NCBI RefSeq assembly: GCF_023573145.1 | Contig: NZ_CP097638.1 | Location: 1 to 64,000 of the forward strand | Direction of reading: 5' to 3' | Length of the DNA: 64,000 nucleotides | Source of the DNA: Aquincola tertiaricarbonis | GTDB lineage: Bacteria > Pseudomonadota > Gammaproteobacteria > Burkholderiales > Burkholderiaceae_C | Shown here: in pieces, positions 25,989 to 34,291 of the stretch | Layout of the letters: each line of letters opens with the position of its first letter | Position numbering within the stretch: position 1 is the first letter of the stretch | Position numbers and translations under genes: made by a program | The notes under the pieces: model-generated | Databases searched by the model: none | Seen by the model: the letters and a program-made list of their open reading frames with translations, nothing else | What the model was told of the DNA's origin: nothing

Positions 25989-27391
25989 GCCAGGTTGAGC
26001 TGTTTGATCTGGTGGTCATCGGCGCCGGGCAGGCTGGGCCGTTTCTGGCCGCTCACCTCGTTGGGCAGGGCAAGAAGGTCGCGCTGGTCGAAGCGCGCGA
26101 TCTTGGCGGGACCTGCGTCAATCGCGGCTGCACGCCGACCAAGACCTTGCGCAAGTCGGCGCGCGTGGCGCATCTCGCGTCGCGCGCAGGCGACTTCGGC
26201 ATCCGGGCGGACGGCCTGAGCGTGGACTTCGCTGCAGCCATGCAGCGCATGCAGCAGCGTGTGGACGAGTCCCGAGCCGGGCTCGAACGCTGGCTCGGTG
26301 GGTTGGCCGGCCTGACCGTCATCAAGGCCCACGCCCGCCTGGAGGGGCGGGCTCCAGAGGGGGGGTTTCAGATCCGGGCTGGTGAGCGGCGACTCGCGGC
26401 ACCGCAGGTCGTGCTGAACACCGGCACGCGGCCGTTCATCCCGCCGATCCCGGGTCTGGCCGAACAAGCCCACCTGGACAACGAGAGCATCCTGGCGCTG
26501 CGCGAGCGTCCGCGCAAGCTGGTTATCATCGGCGGCGGCTACATCAGCCTGGAGCTGGGGCAGATCTTCCGGCGCCTTGGCTCCAAGGTCGCGGTGATCG
26601 AGCCCGGGCCGCGCCTCGTGCCGCGCGAGGATGCCGATGTCTCGGAGATGCTGGCCGATGCGCTGCGCGCAGAGGCCATCGACCTGCACCTGGGCCAGGC
26701 GGTGGAGCGCGTGGCGCCCGGGGACACGCCTGGGGGCGTGTGCGCTCAACTGGCCGACGGGCGCATTGTCGGCGGCAGCCACCTGCTGGTGGCCACTGGC
26801 AGGGTGCCCAACACCGACGACCTGGGCCTGGCCAGCGTGGGCGTGGCCATCAACATGCGCGGCTACGTCGGCGTGAACGAGCGGCTGCAGACCAACGTGC
26901 CGGGCATCTGGGCGTTGGGCGACATCAACCAGCGCGGCGCGTTCACCCACACCAGCTACCACGACCACCAAATCCTGGCCGACAACCTGGCCGGGGCGCA
27001 GCGCAGCGTGGAAGACCGCCCGGTCATCTACTCCATGTTCACGGATCCCCCCCTGGCGCACGTGGGCCTGTACGAGGCCGATGCGCGCAAGCTGGCGGCG
27101 CAGGGCCGGCGCATCAGCATGGCCGTACATGCGATGAAGGATGTCAGCCGGGCCAAGGAAGAGGGCGAGACGACGGGAGTGATCAAGCTGCTGATCGACG
27201 AGGACAGCGGCCACTTCCTCGGCGCGACGATCTTCGGCATCGAGGCCGACGAGATCATCCAGGCCATCAGCCTGGTGATGGCCTGCGGCGGCACCTGGAA
27301 GCAGGTGCGCGACGCGCTGCCCGTTCACCCCACGGTGACCGAATTCCTGCCCACCATCATCGAGCGGCGCCGCCCGCTGGCGGCCGCCTGA
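25985..27391 (+). CDS. Flavin disulfide reductase (mercuric reductase/lipoamide dehydrogenase family)
   Basis: This 468-residue class I pyridine nucleotide-disulfide oxidoreductase has an FAD loop VVIGAGQAG, redox pair C-V-N-R-G-C in GGTCVNRGCTPTKT, an NAD(P) loop IIGGGYISLELG, the second FAD motif GVNERLQTNVPGIWALGDIN and the C-terminal dimer motif HPTVTE. It lacks the N-terminal metal domain and the C-terminal cysteine pair of true MerA, so Hg(II) reduction is unlikely. Relatives include RclA and thiol-disulfide reductases; here it could reduce an ergothioneine or thioredoxin-like partner (inference). Confidence 0.85.
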   Translation: MSQVELFDLVVIGAGQAGPFLAAHLVGQGKKVALVEARDLGGTCVNRGCTPTKTLRKSARVAHLASRAGDFGIRADGLSVDFAAAMQRMQQRVDESRAGLERWLGGLAGLTVIKAHARLEGRAPEGGFQIRAGERRLAAPQVVLNTGTRPFIPPIPGLAEQAHLDNESILALRERPRKLVIIGGGYISLELGQIFRRLGSKVAVIEPGPRLVPREDADVSEMLADALRAEAIDLHLGQAVERVAPGDTPGGVCAQLADGRIVGGSHLLVATGRVPNTDDLGLASVGVAINMRGYVGVNERLQTNVPGIWALGDINQRGAFTHTSYHDHQILADNLAGAQRSVEDRPVIYSMFTDPPLAHVGLYEADARKLAAQGRRISMAVHAMKDVSRAKEEGETTGVIKLLIDEDSGHFLGATIFGIEADEIIQAISLVMACGGTWKQVRDALPVHPTVTEFLPTIIERRRPLAAA

Positions 27392-27428
27392 CGGCGGCCG
27401 AAGGCCTTCTCGAGAACCCACGACGACC

Positions 27429-28037
27429 ATGCCGATCAATCGCTCCTTCAGCGGCCGCAACCGCGGTGCCAACAACCATGGCGGTCGGCTGCCTCCGGGC
27501 CAGTCGCTCACCGACGGATTCCCGGTGCTCACCGCTGGCCCCGCGCCGCGCGCGCCCAGCCCGGTCGATTGGGGCCTCACCCTGAAAGTCGGGCCTCGTC
27601 CAGTGCGCACCTGGACCTGGGCGCAGTTCAATGCCCTGCCGCAGACCGAGCAGGTGGTGGACATCCACTGCGTGACCACCTGGTCGAAGTTCGACACGCG
27701 CTGGCGCGGCGTGACCATCGACGACCTGCTGGCCGACGCGGGGCTGGCGGCGCCCACGCCCTGGGTGCTGGCGCACTCGCTGGACGGGTACTCGACAAAC
27801 GTGCCGCTGGCTGATCTGGCCGGTGGCCGTGCCATGGTGGCCACGCACTACGACGACCGACCGCTGGCGCACGAGCACGGCGGCCCGGCGCGGCTGCTAG
27901 TGCCGCACCTGTACTTCTGGAAGTCGGCCAAGTGGGTGAACGCGCTGCAGTTCACGCCCAAGGACGAGGCCGGTTTCTGGGAACTGCGTGGCTACCACAT
28001 GCGTGGCGACCCGTTCAAGGAAGAGCGCTATGGCTGA
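27429..28037 (+). CDS. Sulfite-oxidase-like molybdopterin protein
   Basis: This 202-residue member of the sulfite oxidase-like family has the Mo-ligand cysteine at about C81 (VDIHCVTTWS) and the conserved HSLDGYSTNVPL, GPARLLVPHLYFWKSAKWV and GYHMRGDP(F/W) blocks. It is shorter than SuoX and has neither a Tat signal nor a dimerisation domain, so it is cytoplasmic. Candidate reactions are S-oxide reduction or sulfite oxidation. It overlaps by eight bases with a flavin reductase gene, so the pair is likely an electron transfer unit. Confidence 0.85.
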   Translation: MPINRSFSGRNRGANNHGGRLPPGQSLTDGFPVLTAGPAPRAPSPVDWGLTLKVGPRPVRTWTWAQFNALPQTEQVVDIHCVTTWSKFDTRWRGVTIDDLLADAGLAAPTPWVLAHSLDGYSTNVPLADLAGGRAMVATHYDDRPLAHEHGGPARLLVPHLYFWKSAKWVNALQFTPKDEAGFWELRGYHMRGDPFKEERYG

Positions 28038-28797
28038 GGCGGGCGGCACTGCCGCGTCGCGTCTGGCTTGGCAGGGTGCGCGCATCGAGGGCATCGAGCC
28101 GCTGGCCGAAGGCATCAAGCGCGTCGTGCTGCGCCCGCGCGTGTGGCATGCGCCGTTCGCCGGCCAGCATGTGGACGTGCGCCTGACGGCCGAAGACGGC
28201 TATCAGGCTCAACGCAGCTACTCGTTGCTGTCGCCACCCGAGCGCAGCGGCGTGTATGAGCTGGGCATCGAGTACCTGCCCGAAGGCGAGGTGTCGCCCT
28301 GGTTCCACGAGGCCGCAGCCGTCGGCGACGAGGTCGAGCTCCTTGGCCCGGCCGGTGGGCACTTCGTCTGGCGCGCGCAGTCCGGGACACCGGCCCTGTT
28401 GGTCGGCGGCGGCTCGGGTGTCGTGCCGCTGCTGGCGATGATGTCGCATCGGGCAGGCCACCGCAGCGGCGCGCCGGTCGCGCTGTGCGTGGCCGCGCGC
28501 ACGCTCGCGCATGTACCGATGTGGACCGAGTTGCAGGAATGGGAGCGCGCCGATGAGCGCATGCGCTGCGTGCTGGCGCTCTCCAGGCAAGCGCAAGCTC
28601 CGCGACCGCAAGACCGCGCCGGGCGCTTGCAAACCGGCGATCTGGCGACGGCGCTGCAGTGGTTGGGTGGCCACGCTGCGCAGTCGTGCACCGCCTATCT
28701 GTGCGGCAGCAACGGCTTTGTCGAATCCGTTACCGCGATGTTGCGTGATCTCCAGTTGCCCGATGGCGCGATCCGCACTGAGCGTTTCGGAGGTTAG
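28030..28797 (+). CDS. FAD/NAD(P) ferredoxin-reductase-like protein
   Basis: This 255-residue reductase has the FAD-binding RSYSLLSPPE motif, an NAD-binding GGGSGVVPLLAMM loop and a terminal CGSNGFVE motif. No [2Fe-2S] domain follows, so it hands electrons directly to a partner, most simply the Moco protein encoded just upstream. The ATG at 28030 overlaps that gene. Homologous pairs of an FNR-type reductase with a sulfite-oxidase-like protein are found in other proteobacteria. Confidence 0.85.
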   Translation: MAEAGGTAASRLAWQGARIEGIEPLAEGIKRVVLRPRVWHAPFAGQHVDVRLTAEDGYQAQRSYSLLSPPERSGVYELGIEYLPEGEVSPWFHEAAAVGDEVELLGPAGGHFVWRAQSGTPALLVGGGSGVVPLLAMMSHRAGHRSGAPVALCVAARTLAHVPMWTELQEWERADERMRCVLALSRQAQAPRPQDRAGRLQTGDLATALQWLGGHAAQSCTAYLCGSNGFVESVTAMLRDLQLPDGAIRTERFGG

Positions 28798-28851
28798 ATC
28801 CCGACAGGCCACCCGTTCCCATCCAGATCCCGCCCGAGTCCGAAACACCCC

Positions 28852-30072
28852 ATGGCCATCCTGACACCCGAAGCCATCCTGCTGCAGCGATATCGCGCCG
28901 TGCGCTCGCGCTCGCTCAAGCTGTGCGCGCCGCTGACCGCCGAAGACCACGTTCCCCAGCCGCTGCCCGAGGTCAGCCCGCCGAAGTGGCATCTCGGCCA
29001 TACCAGCTGGTACTTTGAAACCCTGTTGCTGGAACCCAGCGTGCCCGGCTACCGGGTCCATCACCCCCGCTACGCCTTCGTCTTCAACAGCTACTACGAG
29101 ACTTTCGGCCCAAGGGTGGCGCGCACGCAGCGTGGTCACATGAGCCGGCCGACCGTGGCCGAGGTGCTGGCCTACCGTGCCCATGTCGATGCCGCGATGG
29201 AGCAGTTGCTGCAGGGCGTGCTCGAGCCGCGCCAGCGTGAACTGGTGGAGCTGGGCCTACAGCACGAGCAGCAACACCAGGAACTGCTGTTGACCGACAT
29301 CAAGGCGATCCTCGGCACGAATCCGCTGCTGCCCGCGTACGACCCCGACGGCCGCAGCGGGGTCGACCTGAGCGCCGAGCACGACGGCACCTGCCCGCCG
29401 CTGGACGAGTGGGTGCAGGCGCAGGCCGGCACGGTCGAGATCGGCCACGCCGGCCCCGGGTTTGCGTTCGACAACGAGTCACCGCGCCATACAACCTACG
29501 TGGGCGCGGTTCAACTGCGCCAGGCGCTGGTGACCAACGCCGAGTACCTTGCCTTCATGGCCGACGGCGGCTACACGCGCCATGAGCTGTGGCACGCCGA
29601 AGGCTGGGACTGGTTGGCCGCCCAGACGCAAAGGGCACCGCTGCACTGGCAGCCCGACCCGGCCCAGCCCGGCGGCTGGCTGCATTACACGCTGCAGGGC
29701 CCGCAGACCCTGGAAGGCACGGCGCCGGTGACGCATGTCAACTACTACGAAGCGTTTGCCTTCTGTCAGTGGGCCGGGTGGCGCCTGCCCACCGAGGCCG
29801 AATGGGAGGCCCTGGCGCCGCGCTTCGGCTGGGGCCGGCGCTGGGAATGGACACAAAGCGGCTACGCACCCTACCCCGGTTTTCGCCGCAGTACGGACGC
29901 CAGCGGTGAGTACAACGGCAAGTTCATGGTCAATCAGCAGGTACTTCGCGGCGCCTCCTTCGCCACGCCGCCGGGCCATGCGCGGATGAGCTATCGCAAC
30001 TTCTTCCATGCCCCCGAGCGTTGGCAGTACACGGGCATTCGTCCGGCTCGCGACGTGGCGGCGTCGAGCTGA
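28852..30072 (+). CDS. egtB: Ergothioneine sulfoxide synthase EgtB
   Basis: This 406-residue protein has a DinB-like N-terminal domain and a C-terminal formylglycine-generating-enzyme domain (LRGASFATPP, SYRNFFHAPERW). The non-heme iron ligands are visible: a histidine in KWHLGHTSWYFE (H50) and the HX3HXE motif HEQQHQE (H138, H142). EgtB joins the sulfur of cysteine or gamma-glutamylcysteine to trimethylhistidine with oxygen. egtD follows two bases downstream; no egtC or egtE is adjacent, so either cysteine is the direct sulfur donor or the lyase step comes from elsewhere. Confidence 0.92.
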   Translation: MAILTPEAILLQRYRAVRSRSLKLCAPLTAEDHVPQPLPEVSPPKWHLGHTSWYFETLLLEPSVPGYRVHHPRYAFVFNSYYETFGPRVARTQRGHMSRPTVAEVLAYRAHVDAAMEQLLQGVLEPRQRELVELGLQHEQQHQELLLTDIKAILGTNPLLPAYDPDGRSGVDLSAEHDGTCPPLDEWVQAQAGTVEIGHAGPGFAFDNESPRHTTYVGAVQLRQALVTNAEYLAFMADGGYTRHELWHAEGWDWLAAQTQRAPLHWQPDPAQPGGWLHYTLQGPQTLEGTAPVTHVNYYEAFAFCQWAGWRLPTEAEWEALAPRFGWGRRWEWTQSGYAPYPGFRRSTDASGEYNGKFMVNQQVLRGASFATPPGHARMSYRNFFHAPERWQYTGIRPARDVAASS

Positions 30073-30074
30073 CG

Positions 30075-31025
30075 ATGCAGCACGATCCGGCCCTGGCCAA
30101 ACATGTGCTGCTCGGTCTTTCTGCGGCGCAGAAGGCGCTGTCGTCGGCCTGGTTCTACGACGACGAAGGCTCACGCCTGTTCCAGAGAATCATGGCCTTG
30201 CCGGAGTATTACCTCACGCGCGTTGAGCACCAACTGCTGCGCGACCGAGCGGACGAGTTGGCGCGCTGGATCGACCCGCAACGCAAGCCGCTGGACCTCA
30301 TCGACCTGGGTAGCGGCGACGGCGAGAAGACGCTGAGCCTGTGCCGCTCGCTGCACGACAGGGACGTGGATTGCGTCTACCGACCCATGGACGTGTCGCA
30401 GCACGCGCTGGCGGCCTTGAGCCAGCGCTTCGAGCAGCACCTGCCACGCCTGGCGCTCGAGCCGCTGCTGGGTGACTACTTCGAGCACTGGCCGCTGGTC
30501 AGGTCGGAACGTCGGCAGGTGGCCATGCTGCTGGGCAGCAACCTTGGGAACCTGGACGAACCACGCGCGGTGGCGCTGCTTCGCTCGTTGCACGCGCGCC
30601 TGCGCGAAGGCGACATGTTGCTGTTGGGGCTGGATCTGGCCAAAGACCCGCGCACTGTGCTGGCCGCCTACAACGACAAGCAGGGAGTCACGGCGGCGTT
30701 CAACCTCAACTTGCTGCGACGCTTGAACCGCGAGTTGGGCATGGACTTCGACCTCGCCCGCTTCAGCCACTACGCCAGCTACTGTCCGTTGGAGCATGTG
30801 GCGCGCAGCTTCCTGGTCAGCGAGACCGAGCAGGCGGTGAGCTCGCGCGTGCTCGAGCGCACGTTCACCTTCAATGCCGGCGAAGCGATCTACACCGAGC
30901 AGTCGCAGAAGTACACGCCGGAGATGATCCGCGAGTTGGCGGCCGCGAGTGGGTTTGCGCTGAACTCGCTGATCACCGACGACCGGCGCTGGTATGCGCT
31001 GGCGGTGCTGCACTGGGTGGCATGA
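30075..31025 (+). CDS. egtD: L-histidine N-alpha-methyltransferase EgtD
   Basis: This 316-residue SAM-dependent methyltransferase has the family N-terminus (SSAWFYDDEGSRLFQRIMALPEYYLTR) and SAM loop DLGSGDGEKT (residues 77-86). EgtD trimethylates histidine to hercynine, the first step of ergothioneine synthesis. Length is typical (~320). The start ATG is two bases from the egtB stop, and its end overlaps msrB by ATGA. EgtB and EgtD together are the minimal core pathway. Confidence 0.92.
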   Translation: MQHDPALAKHVLLGLSAAQKALSSAWFYDDEGSRLFQRIMALPEYYLTRVEHQLLRDRADELARWIDPQRKPLDLIDLGSGDGEKTLSLCRSLHDRDVDCVYRPMDVSQHALAALSQRFEQHLPRLALEPLLGDYFEHWPLVRSERRQVAMLLGSNLGNLDEPRAVALLRSLHARLREGDMLLLGLDLAKDPRTVLAAYNDKQGVTAAFNLNLLRRLNRELGMDFDLARFSHYASYCPLEHVARSFLVSETEQAVSSRVLERTFTFNAGEAIYTEQSQKYTPEMIRELAAASGFALNSLITDDRRWYALAVLHWVA

Positions 31026-31519
31026 GGCTGCAGGCGCCGATGCAAGCGTTCCATACCTGGGCCGATGTGATTTCACGTGCCAACTCGCGCAACCCCGATC
31101 CGCCGCGGCGCCTCGAGCTCACCGAGGATCAATGGCGCGCGCGGCTTCACCCCGAGGTATTCAACATCACCCGCCGTGGGCACACCGAGCCCGCGCACAG
31201 TTCCGCGATGTGCAGCCGGTTCGAGCCGGGTCAATACGCTTGCGCCTGTTGCGGCACGACCCTGTTTGAAGCCGAGCACAAATTCCGATCGGGCAGCGGA
31301 TGGCCGTCGTTCACCCGACCCGCCTCCGACGCCGTGGTGGCGTACCGCATCGACGATCGCCACGGCGCGCGCCGCATCGAATCGGCCTGCAACGTTTGCG
31401 ACGCCCACCTTGGACATGTCTTTCCCGACGGCCCGCCGCCGTCGGGTCTGCGCATGTGCATCAACGCGTTGGCGCTCACCCATGACGGCGGGGCGCCGAC
31501 CACGTTGAGCCCGGCATGA
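31022..31519 (+). CDS. msrB: Second methionine-R-sulfoxide reductase
   Basis: This 165-residue stand-alone MsrB has zinc cysteines in CACC and CNVC, SGWPSFTRP, and the catalytic cysteine in RMCINAL (about C146). A second cysteine in SSAMCSRF may resolve the sulfenic acid. Unlike the fusion protein upstream it has no thioredoxin domain. It is coupled to egtD by an ATGA overlap, an unusual neighbour for msrB. Confidence 0.9.
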   Translation: MRLQAPMQAFHTWADVISRANSRNPDPPRRLELTEDQWRARLHPEVFNITRRGHTEPAHSSAMCSRFEPGQYACACCGTTLFEAEHKFRSGSGWPSFTRPASDAVVAYRIDDRHGARRIESACNVCDAHLGHVFPDGPPPSGLRMCINALALTHDGGAPTTLSPA

Positions 31520-31538
31520 CACCCGGCTCGACACACGC

Positions 31539-32303
31539 ATGACATCCGCTGTTTCCTTGCCGATGGCGCTCTTCTGGGGGGCTGTCACCGCCAGCGGCAT
31601 CATGGTCGGCGCGTTGCTGGGCGTGTATGCGCGCTTGTCGCATCGTTCGATCGCGCGCGCCATGTCGCTGGGCGCCGGACTTTTGCTCGCCGCGGCGGCC
31701 GTCGAACTCGCGGCCGAGGTCACCCGCCACAGCCCGTGGTCAGGCGTCGCGGCCTTGCTGTGTGGTGCGGCTGCGTTCAGCGCTGCCAATGCCTGGCTGT
31801 CGCGCCGGGGCGCGAAGGACCGCAAGCGCTGTGGCGAGTGCGTCGCCCAACCTACTGAAGCCGAAGTTCCGAACAGTGGCCTGGCCATCGCGATGGGAAC
31901 AGCCATGGACGCGGTGCCCGAGGCCATCGTCTTGGGCCTGACCCTGCACGCCCATGGACCGAACGCCGCGCTGATCGCTGCCATCACCCTGGGCAACCTG
32001 CCCGAAGCCATGTCCGCGTCGGCCGGCATGCGCACGGCCCGGCGCAGCGTGGCGTGGATCCTCGGTCTGTGGGCGCTGATAGCTGCGGCCACCACCGTGC
32101 TCACCGGTGCGGGGTTCGCCTTCGCTGGCGCACTGACCGCTGGCGATGCACTGTTGCTGCAAGCCTTTGGTGCTGGCGCATTGCTGGCCATGGTGGCCGA
32201 AACCCTGTTGCCCGAGGCGGCGCACGAGGGGCCACGCTTCTCCGGACTCGTGGCTGCTGCCGGCTTCGGGGCCCTGCTGTTGATCTCGGCCTTGGGCGGC
32301 TAG
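31539..32303 (+). CDS. ZIP-family metal transporter
   Basis: This 254-residue membrane protein has about eight hydrophobic helices. A charged loop with CGEC lies between helices 3 and 4, and the metal-site helices contain AMDAVPEAIVLGL and LGNLPEAMSAS, matching the HxxPEG-type motifs of ZIP importers with the histidine replaced. It probably moves zinc, iron or manganese into the cytoplasm. It is the last gene of the redox array, 19 bases after msrB. The substitution leaves substrate uncertain. Confidence 0.75.
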   Translation: MTSAVSLPMALFWGAVTASGIMVGALLGVYARLSHRSIARAMSLGAGLLLAAAAVELAAEVTRHSPWSGVAALLCGAAAFSAANAWLSRRGAKDRKRCGECVAQPTEAEVPNSGLAIAMGTAMDAVPEAIVLGLTLHAHGPNAALIAAITLGNLPEAMSASAGMRTARRSVAWILGLWALIAAATTVLTGAGFAFAGALTAGDALLLQAFGAGALLAMVAETLLPEAAHEGPRFSGLVAAAGFGALLLISALGG

Positions 32304-32591
32304 CGGCGGCTAAACCCCTGGGCGGGTGACGGCACGATCCCGCCTGCACCGGCGGGGCCTAAGCCATCGCGTGAAGTTCGACCGAACGGCGCGGCGCGCG
32401 GCATGCTGCTGGGCCACAGGCGCAACGCCGGCAGCCGATATCCTTGCATTCCCGCCTGCTGCGGGGCGAGGGCTACGGCATGCTGGAAACTGATGTAACA
32501 GCCGCTTTCGCGGCGCTCGCGCAGTGCAAGGCCAAGCGCTGGTTGCGACACCGGATTCCTCATTGATAAGCTGCGCGCGGAAACAGCGTAC
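32304..32591. other. Intergenic region before the diguanylate cyclase
   Basis: These 288 bases contain no supported gene. GGCGGGATCGTGCC-type inverted stretches occur, but there is no clear terminator or promoter consensus that I can defend. Confidence 0.4.
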
Positions 32592-32600
32592 GTGGAATGC

Positions 32601-33665
32601 ATGTCGTCAGTACTTGACACCCAGAAGGTCCGCGAGAACTTCAGGCGCATTTCCCGTGTTGGAACCCGGGTCGCCGTGGTCACCATGCCCGTCCACGCCA
32701 TCCTGCTGGGGTCGGTGGACCAGCCCGTGTGGCGCTGGAGTGCGGCCGCTGGGTTCGTGCTGATCGCGCTCAGCGGCTTCATGGGCAACAGCCGCAGGTT
32801 CGCGGTCTTCCTGGCCGCCTTGCTGGGCTGCATCCTTGTCATCCTGGCCCACCAGTCGCTGATCGCCCTGAGCTTTGGCCGATCGGTCGGAGCCACGCTG
32901 CCCTTGCTCTGCCTGCTGCCCTTGGTCGCGGTCAGCGGGCGTATCGACGTGCGGGAGAAATGGGTGATCGCCGTTGCCATCGGGGCGGGCATCGTGACGT
33001 TGGATCTCCTGAGTCGCGACATGCGTGGCTCGCTGCCGCCGGTCCCAGCTGAATTCCTGCGGGCTATGAATTGGGGCGTCGTCACACTGGTCGTGACCGG
33101 CCTGACCTATCACTACTTTGCGCTGGTCACGGTCCAGCAGTCGGCGCTGCAGCTTCAGGCGATGACCGATCCGCTGACCAAGTTGGCCAACCGGCGCCAC
33201 GTCGAGTCCGAGGGCGGTCGTCTCGCACAGCGAACCCGCGGCATGGGCCAATCACTGCTCGTCATGCTGTGCGACATCGACCATTTCAAGTCGATCAATG
33301 ACCGGTTCGGACACGATGTCGGTGACAAGACGCTCGAGCGCGTGGCCGAAACGATCCGCCTCGTCGTTCGACAGACCGACATTGCCGCCCGCTGGGGCGG
33401 TGAGGAGTTTCTGATTCTGCTGCCGGGTATCGAAAGCGACCACGCGATGCTGACGGCCGAACGCATGAGGCGCAAGCTGGCAGGCGTGTCTATACCGGTG
33501 AAAGGGCAGCACATCAACATCACCGTCACGATTGGCGCCACGGCACTGGGCCCCCATGAGTCTCTCGAGGCAGCCATCGCCCGCGCCGACCGTTCGCTGT
33601 ACGAGGGCAAGGTCGCGGGCCGAAATCGCGTGATCCTTGCGCCTGCGCCGACCGGCCGGGGTTGA
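32601..33665 (+). CDS. Membrane diguanylate cyclase
   Basis: The N-terminal ~175 residues hold five or six hydrophobic helices, as in MASE-type sensor domains. A short linker leads to a GGDEF domain (DPLTKLANRRHVE, CDIDHFKSINDRFGHDVGD, RWGGEEFLILLPG). The active site is GGEEF, preceded by five residues and an RQTD inhibitory site, so it should make cyclic di-GMP with product feedback. The ATG at 32601 is used; a GTG at 32592 is possible. Confidence 0.88.
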   Translation: MSSVLDTQKVRENFRRISRVGTRVAVVTMPVHAILLGSVDQPVWRWSAAAGFVLIALSGFMGNSRRFAVFLAALLGCILVILAHQSLIALSFGRSVGATLPLLCLLPLVAVSGRIDVREKWVIAVAIGAGIVTLDLLSRDMRGSLPPVPAEFLRAMNWGVVTLVVTGLTYHYFALVTVQQSALQLQAMTDPLTKLANRRHVESEGGRLAQRTRGMGQSLLVMLCDIDHFKSINDRFGHDVGDKTLERVAETIRLVVRQTDIAARWGGEEFLILLPGIESDHAMLTAERMRRKLAGVSIPVKGQHINITVTIGATALGPHESLEAAIARADRSLYEGKVAGRNRVILAPAPTGRG

Positions 33666-33792
33666 TGGCAACGACCCCGGACGCCCGCTCGCGCGTTGCA
33701 CGCGCAGTCACGTCACAATGGGCTATCGTGTGAGCCGACACACGCTGGTCGGTTCTATCGGCCTTCCAATCCTTTCTTGAAAACCCGATGCC

Positions 33793-34239
33793 ATGAGCGA
33801 CAAGAATCACCTCAAGCAGACCATGCTTTCCCTGACCGCCGAACAATTGCGCTTTGCCGAAGGCGCTTACGCACAGTACTTGGCCGGCGCGGCCGGGCGC
33901 GGCGACGAGCCCGGCGATGCCGATGCGTCATCCCAGGCGTTCAACAGCGGCCTGTTGGCCGCGTCGTTCGAGTGCCCGATCCACACCTACGAGGAGGCGC
34001 TGGCGGCGCTGCGCCGCATCGATTTCGAGTCCAAGGACGAAGTTGGCGAGGGCGCGGCGGTCAAGATCGACGGCCGCTGGTTCGTGGTGGGTGTAGCCAC
34101 CTCGGCGTTCCAGTGCGACGGCAAGACCTACATGGGCATCTCGCCGCAGGCGCCTATCTACGCCGCGCTCGCCGGGCTGGGAAGCGGCGACACCGCCGAG
34201 TTCAACGGCCGCACCATCAAGATCGAAGACGTACGCTGA
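33793..34239 (+). CDS. Protein with GreA/GreB C-terminal-like domain
   Basis: This 148-residue protein is not a named family to me. The C-terminal half (GEGAAVKIDGRWFVVGVATSAF to SGDTAEFNGRTIKIEDV) resembles the FKBP-like C-terminal domain of GreA/Rnk, with the final beta strands typical of 'VGDEVEFNGREYRI'. The N-terminal half is helical (LSLTAEQLRFAEGAYAQYLAG) and could be a short coiled coil. If right, it may contact RNA polymerase. A hairpin after the stop (34244-34264) probably ends the transcript. Confidence 0.5.
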   Translation: MSDKNHLKQTMLSLTAEQLRFAEGAYAQYLAGAAGRGDEPGDADASSQAFNSGLLAASFECPIHTYEEALAALRRIDFESKDEVGEGAAVKIDGRWFVVGVATSAFQCDGKTYMGISPQAPIYAALAGLGSGDTAEFNGRTIKIEDVR

Positions 34240-34243
34240 ACGC

Positions 34244-34264
34244 GCGCCTCTGCGCACGAGGCGC
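34244..34264. terminator. Hairpin between convergent genes
   Basis: GCGCCTC (34244-34250) and GAGGCGC (34258-34264) form a 7-bp perfect stem with a 7-base loop, between the GreA-like gene and the convergent cytochrome gene. No T-run is present. Confidence 0.45.
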
Positions 34265-34291
34265 TGCGCGCGTCGCCGTCGCCAGATCAGA

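Noticed and set aside
25985-27391. Mercuric reductase (merA) as a specific call
   Set aside because: It lacks the N-terminal metal domain, the C-terminal cysteine pair and any mer operon neighbours. A general flavin disulfide reductase is the supported call.
32403-32500. Small plus-strand ORF with cysteines upstream of the diguanylate cyclase
   Set aside because: It is too short, lacks a ribosome binding site and has no conserved pattern.
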